Positions 23,461-36,420 of a stretch of DNA of 64,000 nucleotides are shown here, in pieces. The notes beneath the pieces are model-generated. The model made no database searches and was not told where the DNA came from. It saw only the letters and a list, made by a program, of their open reading frames with translations. Source of the DNA: Isoetes taiwanensis (lineage: Eukaryota; Streptophyta; Lycopodiopsida; Isoetales; Isoetaceae). Each line of letters starts with the position of its first letter. Position 1 is the stretch's first letter. The position numbers and the translations under genes were made by a program. The stretch lies in NCBI GenBank assembly GCA_021234155.1, contig JAJEKV010000002.1:23696942-23760941 (forward strand), written 5' to 3'.

Positions 23461-26400
23461 ACCCTCAATTGACGCTCTCGGCCTAATTTTGTGTCGTAAA
23501 ATGCTGAACGTTTGGATACAAACCAACAAAATTAGAGATACAAGTCAAGAAATAAGAATAGATAGATCAATAGGTATTTATCCACAGGGACCCTTCAATG
23601 GCCGGTGGGACAGATTGTACATAGTGCAACTCTGGGCAATCTTGAACTCAGAATATACATGTCCTAAAAACTAGTTTATTACCACTAGACCAAAGGCCCA
23701 GGCACAATACTCAAAGACAATGGACTTGCACATAGTACAAAACAATGCGTTCCTTCGACCACTCCATTCCAGGAGTGTAACACCCACGAAGCAAGTCACC
23801 TGCAATAATAAGGAACTTATATGGGTGGATCCCCACTCATGCAGTCAAGTCATCAATGTGACATCTTAAGGCTCAACCCAGAAATATGTATGTACTACCA
23901 ACTCATCTAGCACTAGTATGTCCAACGAATATGTCCCCACTCTCTGGTGCTCAGAAGCCCAATCTCAAATTCTCGAATTGGATGTGCAATGAGTTGGATA
24001 ACTAAGATCTCGCGCCCATGCTCACCAAGCTGATAGGTGAAGATCCACCTGCACAACCCTTGTGCCATTCTAAATCATCTCCCTGTTCATGTGCTGGAAG
24101 GAAGGGAGGTCTGAATCTAGCTCCAAGGTTGTCTATACCATCTGACAAGATGGACTCTGGGGGAGGGGGGGGGGCTGCCTGTCTAGGGTTTACTATCTGA
24201 ATCAATTAGAACATGGTTGGCCTTGCTTTTGCATCTAGCGGATGCCTAGTGTGCTGAATATGTCGGATGTGCCCGAGGTAGCTCAACATGGATGGTTGTT
24301 GCGATGTCTACACACAACTTCAATGCTTGAAGCTAGCAACTTAACTCTTGGTGCTTAGATGACTGCTTCTGCAATTCCTACATGCAATGATTGTTCATGA
24401 GCTTCACATGTAGCCCCTTGTCTTATGAAATGAGTGCCTTTTATAGTTCTCGTATATCATGGCCCCGATGGGAGGAACCTTCTTCTCGAGCAGAATTTCT
24501 CTTCTCTAAGGCATTGGATATTCGTGGTCATCTTTATAATCTCTATGTGGACTTATGTTATAGTTTTCCTGATCTTTTCTTAAAGTGCTCGCTATCATGG
24601 ACATGGACCATGGTGTCCAGTCTTTTCGATATTGTGGTCAGATCTGTGGCGAGACTCTATTTGCATAGCGAGGCTGCCAGCCATCAACACTTTTCAGACG
24701 AGGAATTTGGAATTGCTTACGAGCGGCTTGCTGTAAGGTTTAATTGGCGGCCATAGGTCTGCCTTGCTAAGCATGTTGCAACTACCTTCGTTCTTGCTAC
24801 CTTTCAGTGGAGATCTATCGACCTTGCCAGTGGATCCATTTGGTGCAGTGGAATGGAGTCTATGACAACGTCTAGCAGAAGTTTACCTGATACATTAGAC
24901 ATGACCTGAGATGAAAATGCGTAGAAAGTTTGTGTCTATTTGTACAAGAACATAACACCCCATAATTGGAACAAGCAAATGGCCCATGAGCCACGTGAAA
25001 ATAAGTATGCCAATGTTGTCAGATGGGAGCAATTGAAGATGAACTCTCAAAATTTCTCAGCGTTGCAACTATCAGGGCAAAATATGTTGGTTTGGCTACA
25101 TCTGCTTTTGCAGGCACATTAAGTGGTGATACTAATATGCAATGGAGGTGCTTGATTAACAGTCTCATCTATGTCCATGTCCACATTGATAGACATGTAC
25201 ATATTCATTAATAGATGTCAAAGTTTTTCTCACGGAGACTTTTTTTTTTTTGGGTGGGGGTAATCTTATATAATAATGGGCTTACCGTACTCTTTGTATT
25301 GGGTCCAATAGATCTTGCAGTCTTTATGGACTAAAGAAAGAAAGAAAATCGAAAGGAGCATCTGATCTATGTCAAGGCTACATTTGTCATGAATCTAATT
25401 GGTTATGTAATTATTAAATCTGTTCAATATTATTTCTTGTCCTATTCAATTGGCATTTGGCTATATAATAGAACAAGACAATCATCCTTTTTTGTGCTTT
25501 TTGAGGTGGCTTGTATCTTCAAGCTCGATATCCATGTTTAAAGACAACTTGACCGAGCATCATATCATGTAAGAACAAAGAAATAGCAAATATGGTTAAT
25601 GCTAATTGATATGTCAAGACTTTAACAAGACACAACCTTCATTAATTGATGGGACGTCTATCTTCAACAACCAATATTTTGACTTCACTTACAATTGAAG
25701 ATTCCTTATTTGTTGCTCCCATATATTCCTTGTCCCAAACTACATGTGGCATTACCTAGGGACCACTAATTTTAATTCTAAACATGTTTTTAGTAAAATG
25801 ATAATAGAGCATCCTAATAGACATAAGTTATTCTATAATGGTCATGATAAAACTGATCAATTCGAATATCTACTCATTATCTTTGTTCAGAATATGTAGC
25901 ATAACTTTGATCTTTTGACCAAAATCAAAGATCCTGTATCTATTCATCACTTTCCAATATTCTTCTTAGGAATCATGTTTTCCATTATTTAAGGTCAATT
26001 ACAGCACAAAAACGTATTTCATCTATGCTCATAGTGTGAAAGATTTTATTCCCTAATTAATGTACTTATCATGATAATGGAGATCAATTAGAATATCTGC
26101 TCGTTAAGTATTATGATGCGTGCAAGTGGTCATTACTGGTCTTCCAAGGAGTTGAGATAATAATTGAATTACACATTCCACATAAGCTTCAATTCACGTC
26201 CCTTATCCACAGAAATATAAATTAGACTTATAATCACAAGATTTATGTAGCCAAAAGAACACAATGCATATCTAGACAATATGGTGACTTTCTAGCAAAT
26301 TAGAACTTTTACTTTTGAAATTTGTTATTTATTAAACTTGTTATGTTATATCGACTTTGAAAAGTGATTGTTAAAGTACAAAGCCAATAATGATGAAGTA

Positions 26401-26735
26401 CAATTAGCAAAATATTTCTCATACATGACTTTCCTGTACTTTATTCTAGATCTTTTAAATGGGTGGAATGACTAGCATAATGATAGTCTAATAATCTAGA
26501 AGAATATACTGCAAGTATGTTTTAAACGTGCTACAAAATTTAAGATAAAGCTTTCTTTTGTATATACCAATCCTTCATTTACTGCTTTTCTAATCTTTAA
26601 CTTGCTAATGGGCCATACTTTAGAGTAAAGCATAATATATAGGATTATTTTCGTTGTTTTCATCTGCTATTGAGCATTTAAGTTATATTTTTGTGCTTAG
26701 GGCCTTCAAGTAGATCATAGAAAACTATAAGCAGT
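23461..26735. other. Long stretch without recognised gene
   Basis: AT-rich, with no convincing coding region. The plus ORF at 24391-24756 (121 codons) has no recognisable domain. An exon-like stretch at 25023-25130 reads DELSKFLSVATIRAKYVGLA, unassigned. A G-run lies at 24157-24172. Confidence 0.4.
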
Positions 26736-26739
26736 TGAA

Positions 26740-27250
26740 GTGGTATGTTCTTTGTGTTCCCTTCTTGGATTTTGCAGTAATTGTAGGATATTTTAGAAAA
26801 ATTTGTTTGTCTGCCTTCGTCAATTTATTTGTTATTAAAGAGCATATTCCTTTCCAGAAGTGGTTATAATCAGCATGTGACTTTTCAAGCTTTGAATGAC
26901 CCTACTACTAATCCTCACGTACTACATTTGCCCAAGTTTGGAGTATCTTACTTATTATGTGTCGATGCGAGTGGTATAGCTTTGGGTGTAGCATTTGATA
27001 CAAAAGATAGATAAATATGAAAAATATCCTTGACTCTAAAACTGATTATAGTGTTCATGGCGAAGAATCTTTGGTCGTTATACATGCTTTATTTGACCAT
27101 CAAGGCATTAAAAATCTCGAAAAACTTTATTTAAGTGACAACATAAATGGGTTGCTTTTATGCAATGAAATTAATTTATTTTAGATTATTAAGTTATACT
27201 GGGGAATGACATTTTGGATGCCATTTTGACACAATGAGAGTGCCCCCCTA
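26740..27250 (+). pseudogene. Gypsy-type reverse transcriptase/RNase H boundary relic
   Basis: Pieces in shifted frames resemble the connection and RNase H start of Ty3/gypsy Pol. SFLDFAVIVGYFRK corresponds to the SFLGxAGYYRRF region. VTFQALNDPTTNPHVLHLP and LLCVDASGIALGVAF correspond to the segment F..LK..LT..PVL..PDF and to TDAS..GIGAVL. Many stops follow. It is a very old copy, unrelated in detail to element B. Confidence 0.65.
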
Positions 27251-30200
27251 GCCGGCAGCAGCCTTGTGCTCGAATGGTAGATCATGCAATTTCCCAACAA
27301 GATGGAAATTGGGGAGCAGGTTCTAGTGCAAATTAAATGTTTTATGCACAATTTTTTGAAGATCTATGCACAGTTTTGTGTAGGTTCTTGCAAATACACA
27401 AAGGCATAACACAACATTTTCCTTCCCTAAATTTAAGCTCTGCGTCGTCTACCTCTTAACAGTCCTTCAAGTATAATTCCTGGTGCAAAGTCTGGGGAGT
27501 TCACCTTTGACTGGTATATAACCCATGAGATTTCAACGAAGGGGTTTCTTTTGGACCACTTTTGTATGTACCATTTCATGATTGGTTAAGTGGACAGGTG
27601 GCATCACAGAATTACATGATAGTCTAAAACTGCAACCTGAGAGAAAGGTGTATATCGTTTGATTGAATTGAATTGTACTTCATCGTTCACGGAGATCAAA
27701 AGGTCTCCCTGGACGAAAATTATTGAGTTTGTATATGCCATCTTCTCAAGTAGTCAAAATGTACCTTATTCTCATTTGGATGAGGTGAATGCAACAAAAG
27801 GATATATTTTCATACATAGATTATGGACAATCCAAAGTAGCGGATAAAGACATTTCTATTATAATATTAGGCTTATCAATGATCATCAAGATTGCAGGGA
27901 AGATACCAATTCAATCTATTGTTGAGATGACATCTTTTTTGACGAATAGACAAATTGTTTGCGACCCACGCTCAAAGTTTATAGTGATACTCTACCTGCA
28001 AGTAATGTTATTGTTGAGTAACAAAAACCTAAGAGGGCTTGCAAATTTGAGATGCCCTGGATACTTTTCATAAGAAATTATCTAAGTTGTGATATCCAAT
28101 TTCCATGAACAATTTCACGTTTTTTAAGTGGAGAATTAGAATATGTGTCAAAAAATGATGATGTGGTCATTGTCGCATACTTTTTTAAAAGCTTATCAAG
28201 GGAAGGATTTGTCTATAAGTCAACCAAAATTGCTCAATATTTTAATGTATTAATTTAATCGATACATCTACTAGTTGTTCTCAACAAAACTTTGGAGACT
28301 GCTTCATGGGTTTATGACAATTTCTTTTTGTTTTCCCTTAATGTGCCAATTCATTTATTCATCACACTCATCTAGAACACATTTATCCTATATTATAATG
28401 TTATCTCGTATGTCCTTCTTGCATCAAATGTGATCGAGGGCTTAGGTTTTGCCACGTGGCATTTGATCGTGGCAGGTGGCATGCCGGATGTGTATTTGAT
28501 GCCCCAATCGATGGTCTTATCACACAACATTGTTTTTTCAGGCAAAAGGATGCCATGTAGGGTTTTTTTTCTAGCAGGGTTGCCTAACCCGAGGTGCACA
28601 CTTTCCTGAAATTCTAGCTATGCCTCGTGTCCTGCCACGTCACCTGAAATCATTTTGAGCCGTCTGATTCTCTAATTTCGAATTCTAGGGCCAGAGAAAT
28701 TAGAAAACCCAAGTAATTCTCTGCCGAAGTAATTTCTGGCGCAAGTAGTCGCCGCTGTTAACTGTCCAGATCCTTGACGCATGCTTAATTGTCTTTCTTC
28801 TCTTGTATTTTTTGACAAAGATGAGGGTTCTTTTGCAAAGTGAAGGATTTGGAAGACTCCTCCGTTTTGCTAACAATTATGACGAGTCTTTAAATCTACC
28901 AGTAATTCTTGATGATTCTTGAATTTTACCACATAGCCCGGTATGAGCCAACGATCCAAATCCGACTCCATACAATCCGCATGTAAGTTTGCTCTGACCT
29001 AGGCCTCAGTTTTTGAGATACAGACCACATTCGAGGATAGAACTGCTCAACAAATAGGATTATCTTACTTGCCTGCCTATCAAGGAATATTAATATAGAA
29101 TAATTTATGGATTTCTGAGACCGATAAGTTTCTATAACTTTAAGCTTCTGTTGAGATACAATCACTTAGATTTCATGGTTGCATATGACTGATTCCATCC
29201 AGTATGTATGCAAGGTGCATTTTGTGGCAGCATGCAACAAGGTGCCTATATTTCATAGAATACAGAGTATATGCCGAAGGAAGCTTGACGGTTTTTTTGC
29301 ATAATGCCGTCAGACCTTGCTATTGATGAGGCGGTATAATTGATGCAGATCTCAAGTCAGAAAACCTGGTCTTAGATGACGACCTTTCCATTAAAAGCGC
29401 CAATTTTGGACCAGGTTCTTGCTCCCAAATTCAGAAGTTTCTCTGAACCAGGTAACAGTTTCGTATTATTTATCCAGCTAAGGAGGCTTATTTGATGCAT
29501 TTTCTTGTTTGTTCCTATTCTCTACGGTGGGCAGGCCATTTGAGCTGCAGGATTCTTTTGCAGTTCTTTTTGTAGACGAAATTTGGAATGTTCTTAAGAA
29601 CCGTCTTGTCGTTGTAGCTGCATTTTCTATTCAAGTAACTCCTTTAACACTAGAGTGGTCCCGTGATCCATTCCTGGTCCATGGACCAGAATTGGCCCAG
29701 TTGACCCACTGCCACTTAAACCAGTATATCTGAGAATAGAAGTTTCAATTTCGCGATATATTGCCACCATATCAATCTTTACTTGATTCTTAATGACTTT
29801 GAGAATTTCAAGACCAATGAACTTCCCTATATGTTGTAGTGATTGTTCAAATATTAGAGAATTTGACAGTTTTTGCAACAGTCCAGGACTGCATTCTTGG
29901 GTTTTTCTAGTATAAACAGGCCTAAATCGTGTTAAAATTGGAAGTATTTGTCTATTTATGATAGAACACATTGATTTGTATGTTTTCAGTTTTGGTTGCT
30001 ATCATCTAACATCCATGGAAGCCGGCAAACCCTATTTTGTTCAAAAATGCTGCTTGGTTTATGAATTATTTATCTCTTATTATTACAAGTTTTGGCTTAG
30101 TTCTTGTGGCCATGGGTTCTTAACTATATGAAGTACAATCTTATGTTTTTTTGGAGTGTTCATAAGTTATATCGACTTCAAAATCTAAAAGAGAATTTCC

Positions 30201-30975
30201 TATACAGAATTTAGGACAAAATTTTATGTTATAATGCTCCAAAATCACCACCTGTAAGTATCACGAGGGTAACAAATATTGCATATCAATTGCTGGCATC
30301 GCCAATGGTTGCACGTCTCGCATCCTACATTTTGCAAGTCTCTACCGTTAGAGAATCCCTTACAGGACAAGGGATCTGAGAGCCTACTACCAGGGTTTTT
30401 CCTCCCATGTGGGGGTTTTTTCATCCCAGTAGTAGGGACACATTGTATAGTAGCATTTGTCTTTTTGGTGTGGTTTTATCTGCTTTGTGTACTGCATGTA
30501 CCGTCTCATAGGTCAAGTTTGGCCTCCGCGGACGTTAAAATATACTTCCTTCCTTCCTTCCTTCCTTCCTTCCTTCTTATATCTGCATAGAAAATTACTC
30601 TACAACTTGCATATAGTGTAACTAGGGTTTAACCATGGAATTAACTAGATTTAAAAATGATGTACATCCATAGGATTAACACGTTAGAGGTTAAAGATTT
30701 GAGTTAATTCCAAAATTATAAGCTAAAAACTCATCACTTACTAGCTAGTGATGTTTATTGATGAATGAAAGTGAAGATCGTGAAGTTTAAGTATAAGAAT
30801 AAAAAATTAAATCGTATTACCTTTGATGCGTCTTTCTCAGCTTTGTAGAGAACATGCTATATTTCTCCAAATACGCCTTTCAAATGGTTCAAAATATGAC
30901 AAGGGACATATATATAGGTCCCTTATGTAGGTTATGTGGCTTTCTTGCAAAAAGATACAGAGAAACATGGTTATT
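27251..30975. other. No gene recognised; dispersed repeats
   Basis: 27660-28290 may continue the decayed pol, but no integrase motif is readable. 29646-29725 starts TTTAACACTAGAGTGGTC and contains the palindrome TGGTCCATGGACCA. The same opening occurs at 62805, so it is a dispersed repeat. A TTCC microsatellite lies at about 30547-30576. Confidence 0.45.
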
Positions 30976-32230
30976 TTTTACTAGTATAAAATTGGTATAC
31001 TAGTATAAAATTGGTATATCCATTGCTGCTACAAATCATTAGAGTTTTAGTAGGATAATCTTACAAGTAGGTCATCTTTCATGTACACTATATTTTTCAT
31101 GAATGCGGGCCTTCCTTTGCAATATAACTCTCTATTTTCATATTGAAATAACGTATTATTTGAAAGATACGAATATAATTAAGCATGAACCATTTATGGT
31201 CCATAACTAGACCAATTGTATAGAGCATATATCTCTCACTAGTCTTATTCATTTTGTCCCCATAATGATACCAGGGTTTCTTACCTTTAATAACATAATT
31301 TTTGAAAGGTGTGAGTGGAAGTCCATGTAGATTCAATTGGCGAATAAGTACCCCATAATTTCATAGTTGTTTGTGCTTAAACATTGCCCTCAAATTATGC
31401 AAGCTCGTCTAACCAATTAATTTTATCCTATAGAGAATTGTATGCATAAACTATATTCTAAAGTTGAGATCAAAATTGATTAAGATGTTGTCTCTATTAA
31501 TTTTTAAACTTTCAGTCCTATGGACCAATAATGGTCTGCAAGTGGAACTACACATAGTAGTCTAACTTGACTTTTTATGGTCATAAACTTCCATATTTTT
31601 CTTTGAATTTTTTTGCATTGATTTCATGATATGGAACATTTTGAGAATGCGATTTTTCAAAGTCACATCTTGAGGCATAAATCTAGAATAAACATAGAAG
31701 ACATATTTAAATTTAATGCTATAAAGTTTAATCCAAATCTCAAGGTTGTGATCAAACAAATATTTTCATTATTAAAGTAAATCAGAAGCTATTCATATCC
31801 CAAAATTCAACTTGAGATCAATTAACATAAGAAAGTTATTGATTTTAAATGGACCTATGGACCAATAATGGGCTCAGGTATAGAAACATTTCTTGATTTC
31901 TTGTGACCATGTCTTTTGCGTTTTTAATGAGCTTTTTTTTGCATTGGCTTCATATCATTTTGAACATTCATACTATGATTTTTTATAGGACATCATAGAG
32001 TTAGTTTTGCTCTATATGGGGAAATATTAATCATTATTACAAGTTACCTAAAATTGAGATCAAAAGTGAAGTCCAAACATCAAATCCTAGGCCAACCAAC
32101 ATTTTTATGGGATGGAGGAACTTGTCAATTGCTTATATATCAAATATTAGCTCAAAATGCATTTCCCTGTGAAAATTGTCGTATTTAAACTACAACTGCC
32201 TTCTGGGAACCATAATTGGTTTTGAGGAGA
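30976..32230 (+). repeat. About four degenerate 340-bp tandem units before the LINE
   Basis: The marker GGACCAATAATGG and variants recurs at about 31192, 31521, 31858 and 32202, a spacing of 329-344 bp. A second shared block, T-rich then GCATTGRTTTCAT then GAACATT, occurs at 31600-31640 and 31925-31965. The array ends about 180 bp before LINE ORF1. By position it resembles the monomer-type 5' UTR of some LINEs. Confidence 0.6.
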
Positions 32231-32409
32231 CAGAAAGCAGTTTTGACCCTGTCATATTTGAATGGCGCAAGTGTTCCTGTTTTCATCTACCAGATTTCTT
32301 GGCTGCACAGTCGAGATCTGAGCTATAGCATCCAGTTTTGGCTCATCGGCCTGGGGCTGCCACATCTGCTAGGACAACAAATCGGCCTGCCTTCTATTAT
32401 TTGAAAACG

Positions 32410-33482
32410 ATGGCAAAGAAAAAGACAGGAGCATCTGAACCCATCTCTGATGTAAAAAGCAAGAACATATATGACAAAATCGATGATGGAGCAGGATGTT
32501 TGGGCTCTGAATCAGGTCAAGGAAATATAAAGAAAGGAAAAAACAGAGATGGGCACTCTGGCTCTCTGGGAACAGACTTGAGGCCTGCCAAATCGGGCCC
32601 TACAAAAAGCATAAGAAGTATACCAGAATCAGAGGATTCAGAATCAGAATCTGATAGCACCGAGCCTGTAGCAGAACCGAAACATGCCACTACTCTGCAG
32701 GAGCAACCTGGGTTTTTGCAGCAACCGAACTTCCCAGCTATCGGGACCTCAAGTAAGCTCTCATTTTCCTTTTCCTGTTCATACTTTCAATCAGGGGGAT
32801 TCAGGACAAAGCGGCCAGATTCTGCTACTGCTCACAAATATGAATAGCCTTATGTTGAAAATGCTTGACACACTGGAACAGAACAAAAGAGAAGCAGCAA
32901 TCCGAGATACTGAAATAGTGAATGTACTTAGGCAAATCAGCAGTAATCTCGCAGAATTGAAGCAAGAAAATACACAGCTAAAGCAGGAAATAGCAGCTAT
33001 GAAAAACAATACTCCACCTGTGAAAGAGCACGGTGAAGAAGATGAGCTTTAAAGGATGTTGTGGAGAATTTAATATGAGAATGGATGATATGCTGGAACA
33101 GCAGCAGAGGCAGCAAAAGGCATTGAATGGCTTGGCAGAAAAAGAAGAAGAAAACACTAAAGAGGAAGTTAATGCATTTTTTGCTCAAAAATTGAATATA
33201 ACACAAAGTGGCCTGCTTGAAGCATACAGAGTAGGCAAATTTAATGGTAAGACTCGCAATATAGTTGTCAAATTTGCAAGCAGAGATGATAAATTCAGAG
33301 TCATGCAGAAAAGGACACAACTGAAAGATTTAAAGGAAAAAGTATGGATAAATGAGGACTTGACACAGATGCAATTTTTGCAGCATAAAGAACAAATTCA
33401 AAGGATGAAAACAGCTAGGCAAGAAGGGAAGAAAACCTACTTGAAAAATGGCAAAGTAATCGTTGAAGAACACATCGAATAG
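32410..33482 (+). pseudogene. LINE ORF1-like protein (frameshifted)
   Basis: The start chosen is the ATG at 32410 (MAKKKTGASEP). A Lys- and Ser/Glu-rich N-terminal part, including SEDSESESDS, is followed in other frames by a coiled coil (TLEQNKREAAIRDTEIVNV to LAELKQENTQLKQEIAAM) and a C-terminal domain. The latter reads EAYRVGKFNGKTRNIVVKF, then EKVWINEDLTQMQ. This resembles the RRM and C-terminal domains of L1-type ORF1p nucleic-acid chaperones (the R-G, IVVKF, I-EDLT pattern). The frame changes twice (about 32750 and 33040). The TAG at 33480-33482 ends it, and ORF2 follows in the same frame with no gap. Confidence 0.75.
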
Positions 33483-36420
33483 GAACAACAGACCATCAGG
33501 ATATGCTCGTGGAACATTAATGGCAAGGCACGTGAAGCTGCCAAACTTGACGATGTTCTCGCAACTTGGGATCTAATTTTCTTTCTTGAAACACATGAAC
33601 ATGAGGAAGACGGACTTCCAGATATACCTGATTTTTAGTTGCTTCATTCAGTCTGGAATGTCAAAGGATGGAGACGAAAAGGTTTTGGCGGGATTGCATG
33701 CTATGTTAGAAATTCTTTTGCACACATGATTACCATAATAAAAAAAGACAAAGCAAAGCAATATTTATGGGTTGAGATATCAGGACATCTGCAGAAGCTA
33801 TACGTGGTTGGATGTTATTTCCCTCCACGAGAATCACCTACATATAGGATACAAGACATGGACAAAGGTGACCCATACCACCACATAGAGCAGGACACTT
33901 TAGACTTGATGGCACATGGAGATGTCATATTAATGGGAGATTTTAACGGCAGGGTAGCAGAAAAACAAGCAAGCATGGTTAATACAGAACATGACCCATT
34001 GTGGATGGAGGCTTTGGATGATGATGATATCCAAAAGACGGGATGGTCTAGAAACACTAGTGATATATATAAACATATTACACCGCAAGGTGGACATCTT
34101 TTGAGCATGTGTAATGGTTTAGACTTGATGATTTACAATGGGTTCGATAAATATCCCAAATCTGCAGCATGCACTTCAAAAGGACCCTCAGGTGAGGGCC
34201 TTAGTGTGGTTGACTTTGTTTTAACAAAAGCTCATATGGCATAATATATTTCAGATTTTTACATGGCCGATGTTAGGGATTATGACCATGTACCTCTTGT
34301 CATTGAAATGCAAATTACAAGCAAAGAAAGGCATAATGCCAAGTTTGATACCATAAATACAGTGCGAATGAACCATCGCAAATCTGAAGCATATGAGCGC
34401 ATATGTGAGAAGAAAGCAGCCGAAACATTGCGACCAAGAGATGCCAATGGCATAAGCACAAAGCTCACATCACTGCTTCTAGAGGCCGCTAAACAATGCT
34501 TCATGTCACATCGCAAAGCTAAGGGGCTCCCTTGCAATAGTTGGTATGATGAAGAATGCAAGAAGAAAAGAAAGGAGCTGCACGCTACAAACAATGAAAA
34601 TAGGATATGCATCAGGAAGGAATATCGCAAGCTTATTACAAAGAAAAAAAGAGAGTATATGCATCAAAGGCAAATAGTTTTGGTAGATGAAATGGTTGCT
34701 AATCCAAGGAGATTTTGGGCGCGCTTAAAACCTAGGAAGCACCAATCCTATGACCTAGATATAAGTGACCTAGTGAGGCAGCTACATAAACTATACCATA
34801 TAGATGGTATTGATAGAACCATGCCTAACGATGGGACAAAGCTACAAATAACATTAACTGAAGTGGCCTTGGGGATAAAGAGACTTTCCAATGGAAAAGC
34901 TGCAGATGCAACAGGCTTAGTTGCAGAGATGATCAAATGGGCCGACCTTACAATTTACAGCAAAATCACAGAAATGATGAATGATGCTTTAATGAATGGC
35001 CTTCCTGCTGATTGGCAAGTGAACAGAGTGACACCAATTTATAAATCAGGGGATCCATATAACCCTAGTAATTACAGAATGATCATGGTAGGTAACATTT
35101 TTGCTAAGTTGCTCGCCACCATTCTAGAGCAAAAAATTAGCAAATGGGCTGAAGAAAATGATGTGAGAGCCAAAGGGCAAGCTGGGTTTCGCCCAAATAA
35201 GTCCACTATTGACCACTTGGTCACTTTTAGAGCAGCAGTAGATGCAGTTAAGAAGACAAGGAAACCATGCTTTGCACTTTTTGTAGATCTTACAAAAGCT
35301 TTCGACATGGTTAAGAGACGTAATATATATAACAGAATGGAAAAGTTGGGAGTATCTCTTGAATTAAGAAATGCGGTCACTCAGTTGTATCAAAAGGTAA
35401 CGATTCAATTGTCGTACCCTTTGAGTAATAAATGCAAAGATGAGGTCACTAGCAATATGGATGTTAAGCAGGGCTGCCCCTTATCTCCAACCCTTTTTGG
35501 GCTTTATATAGATGAATTGGAAGAGTGGATGGGACGCAATGGCGGAGATGGTACATCCATTGCAGGATATATTATATTATTGCTCTTATATGCAGATGAC
35601 ATAGTGCTCTTTGCTAGAACAGTTGATGCTATGCAAAGACATCTAGATGCCTTACACGCTTTCTGCCAAAAATCAGAGCTACGAGTCAATCTAGACAAGA
35701 CCAAGATCCTTATCTTTGGAACGCGGGTACGTGATTATGATTTCTTTTATGAAGGAAACAAGGTACAAATTGCACATACCTATAAGTATTTGGGGCTCAT
35801 AGTTGATCATAATTATAGCTGGAGTAAAGCAGCAGAACAAAGAGCAGATGGGGGGTTGAAAGCATTGTACGCTTTGCAGAGGAAATGTAAAAAAGCGGAA
35901 AATTTTTTATTGGGGACTGAAGAAAAAACTGTATTATGCACTTGTCCAAAGCATTATCCTATATGGATGTGAGGTATGGGGGCCAGGTCTCTCTCTGGAT
36001 GCTTGGAAGAGGATCGAGAAGGTACAAAAGAAATTTTTGATAACAGAATTAGGTTGTAAAATGCAAACACCTTATCCTATGCTGCTAGCAGAAGCAGGCA
36101 TGATGCCCCTCGAAGCAGAAGCATTATGTCAGACATTGAGGTATGTGAAAAAGGTGCTCAAGATGGACGACAATAGTCTTCCCCGCCTTTCTATGAGTCA
36201 AAGCAGCCAACAAGGTTGGTTTACAAATATTCAAGAGTGGCGAACTAAATGGGGGATCGTTAGATGAAATGCCTAATGAAGGGAACAACATAAGAGCTTG
36301 GGTACATGCGAATGTGCAATGAAAATTATGGCACACCGCTGGCACGAAAATGGACTTCTATAGGAGGATCATAAATCCGTCTTCGCAAGAAGCACCGCAC
36401 CTTAGCAAAAATCTCTCTCC
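33483..36420 (+). pseudogene. LINE ORF2: AP endonuclease and reverse transcriptase
   Basis: The endonuclease part reads ICSWNINGK, FFLETHEHEE, GIACYVRNSF, LYVVGCYFPP, DVILMGDFNGR, SVVDFVL and YDHVPLV, the APE-type metal and active-site blocks. The reverse transcriptase follows in the same frame: GKAADATGL, DWQVNRVTPIYKSG, AGFRPNKST, FALFVDLTKAFD, VKQGCPLSPTLFGLYID and LLYADDIVLF (catalytic YADD). Stops at 33636 and 34242 and a +1 shift near 35905 break it. The thumb-region continuation KLYYALVQSIILYGCEVWG is at 35925-35985. Together with ORF1 it is an L1/jockey-like non-LTR element. Element B's LTR at 36421 interrupts its 3' end, so the tail and poly-A are missing. Confidence 0.9.

Noticed and set aside
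22725-23674. ORFs in the inverted LTR arms
   Set aside because: The arms are non-coding LTR sequence, and the ORFs change between the two copies.
27240-27310. Possible tRNA-like segment (GGTAG, CGAATGG)
   Set aside because: No full cloverleaf and no A/B-box pair with correct spacing could be built.
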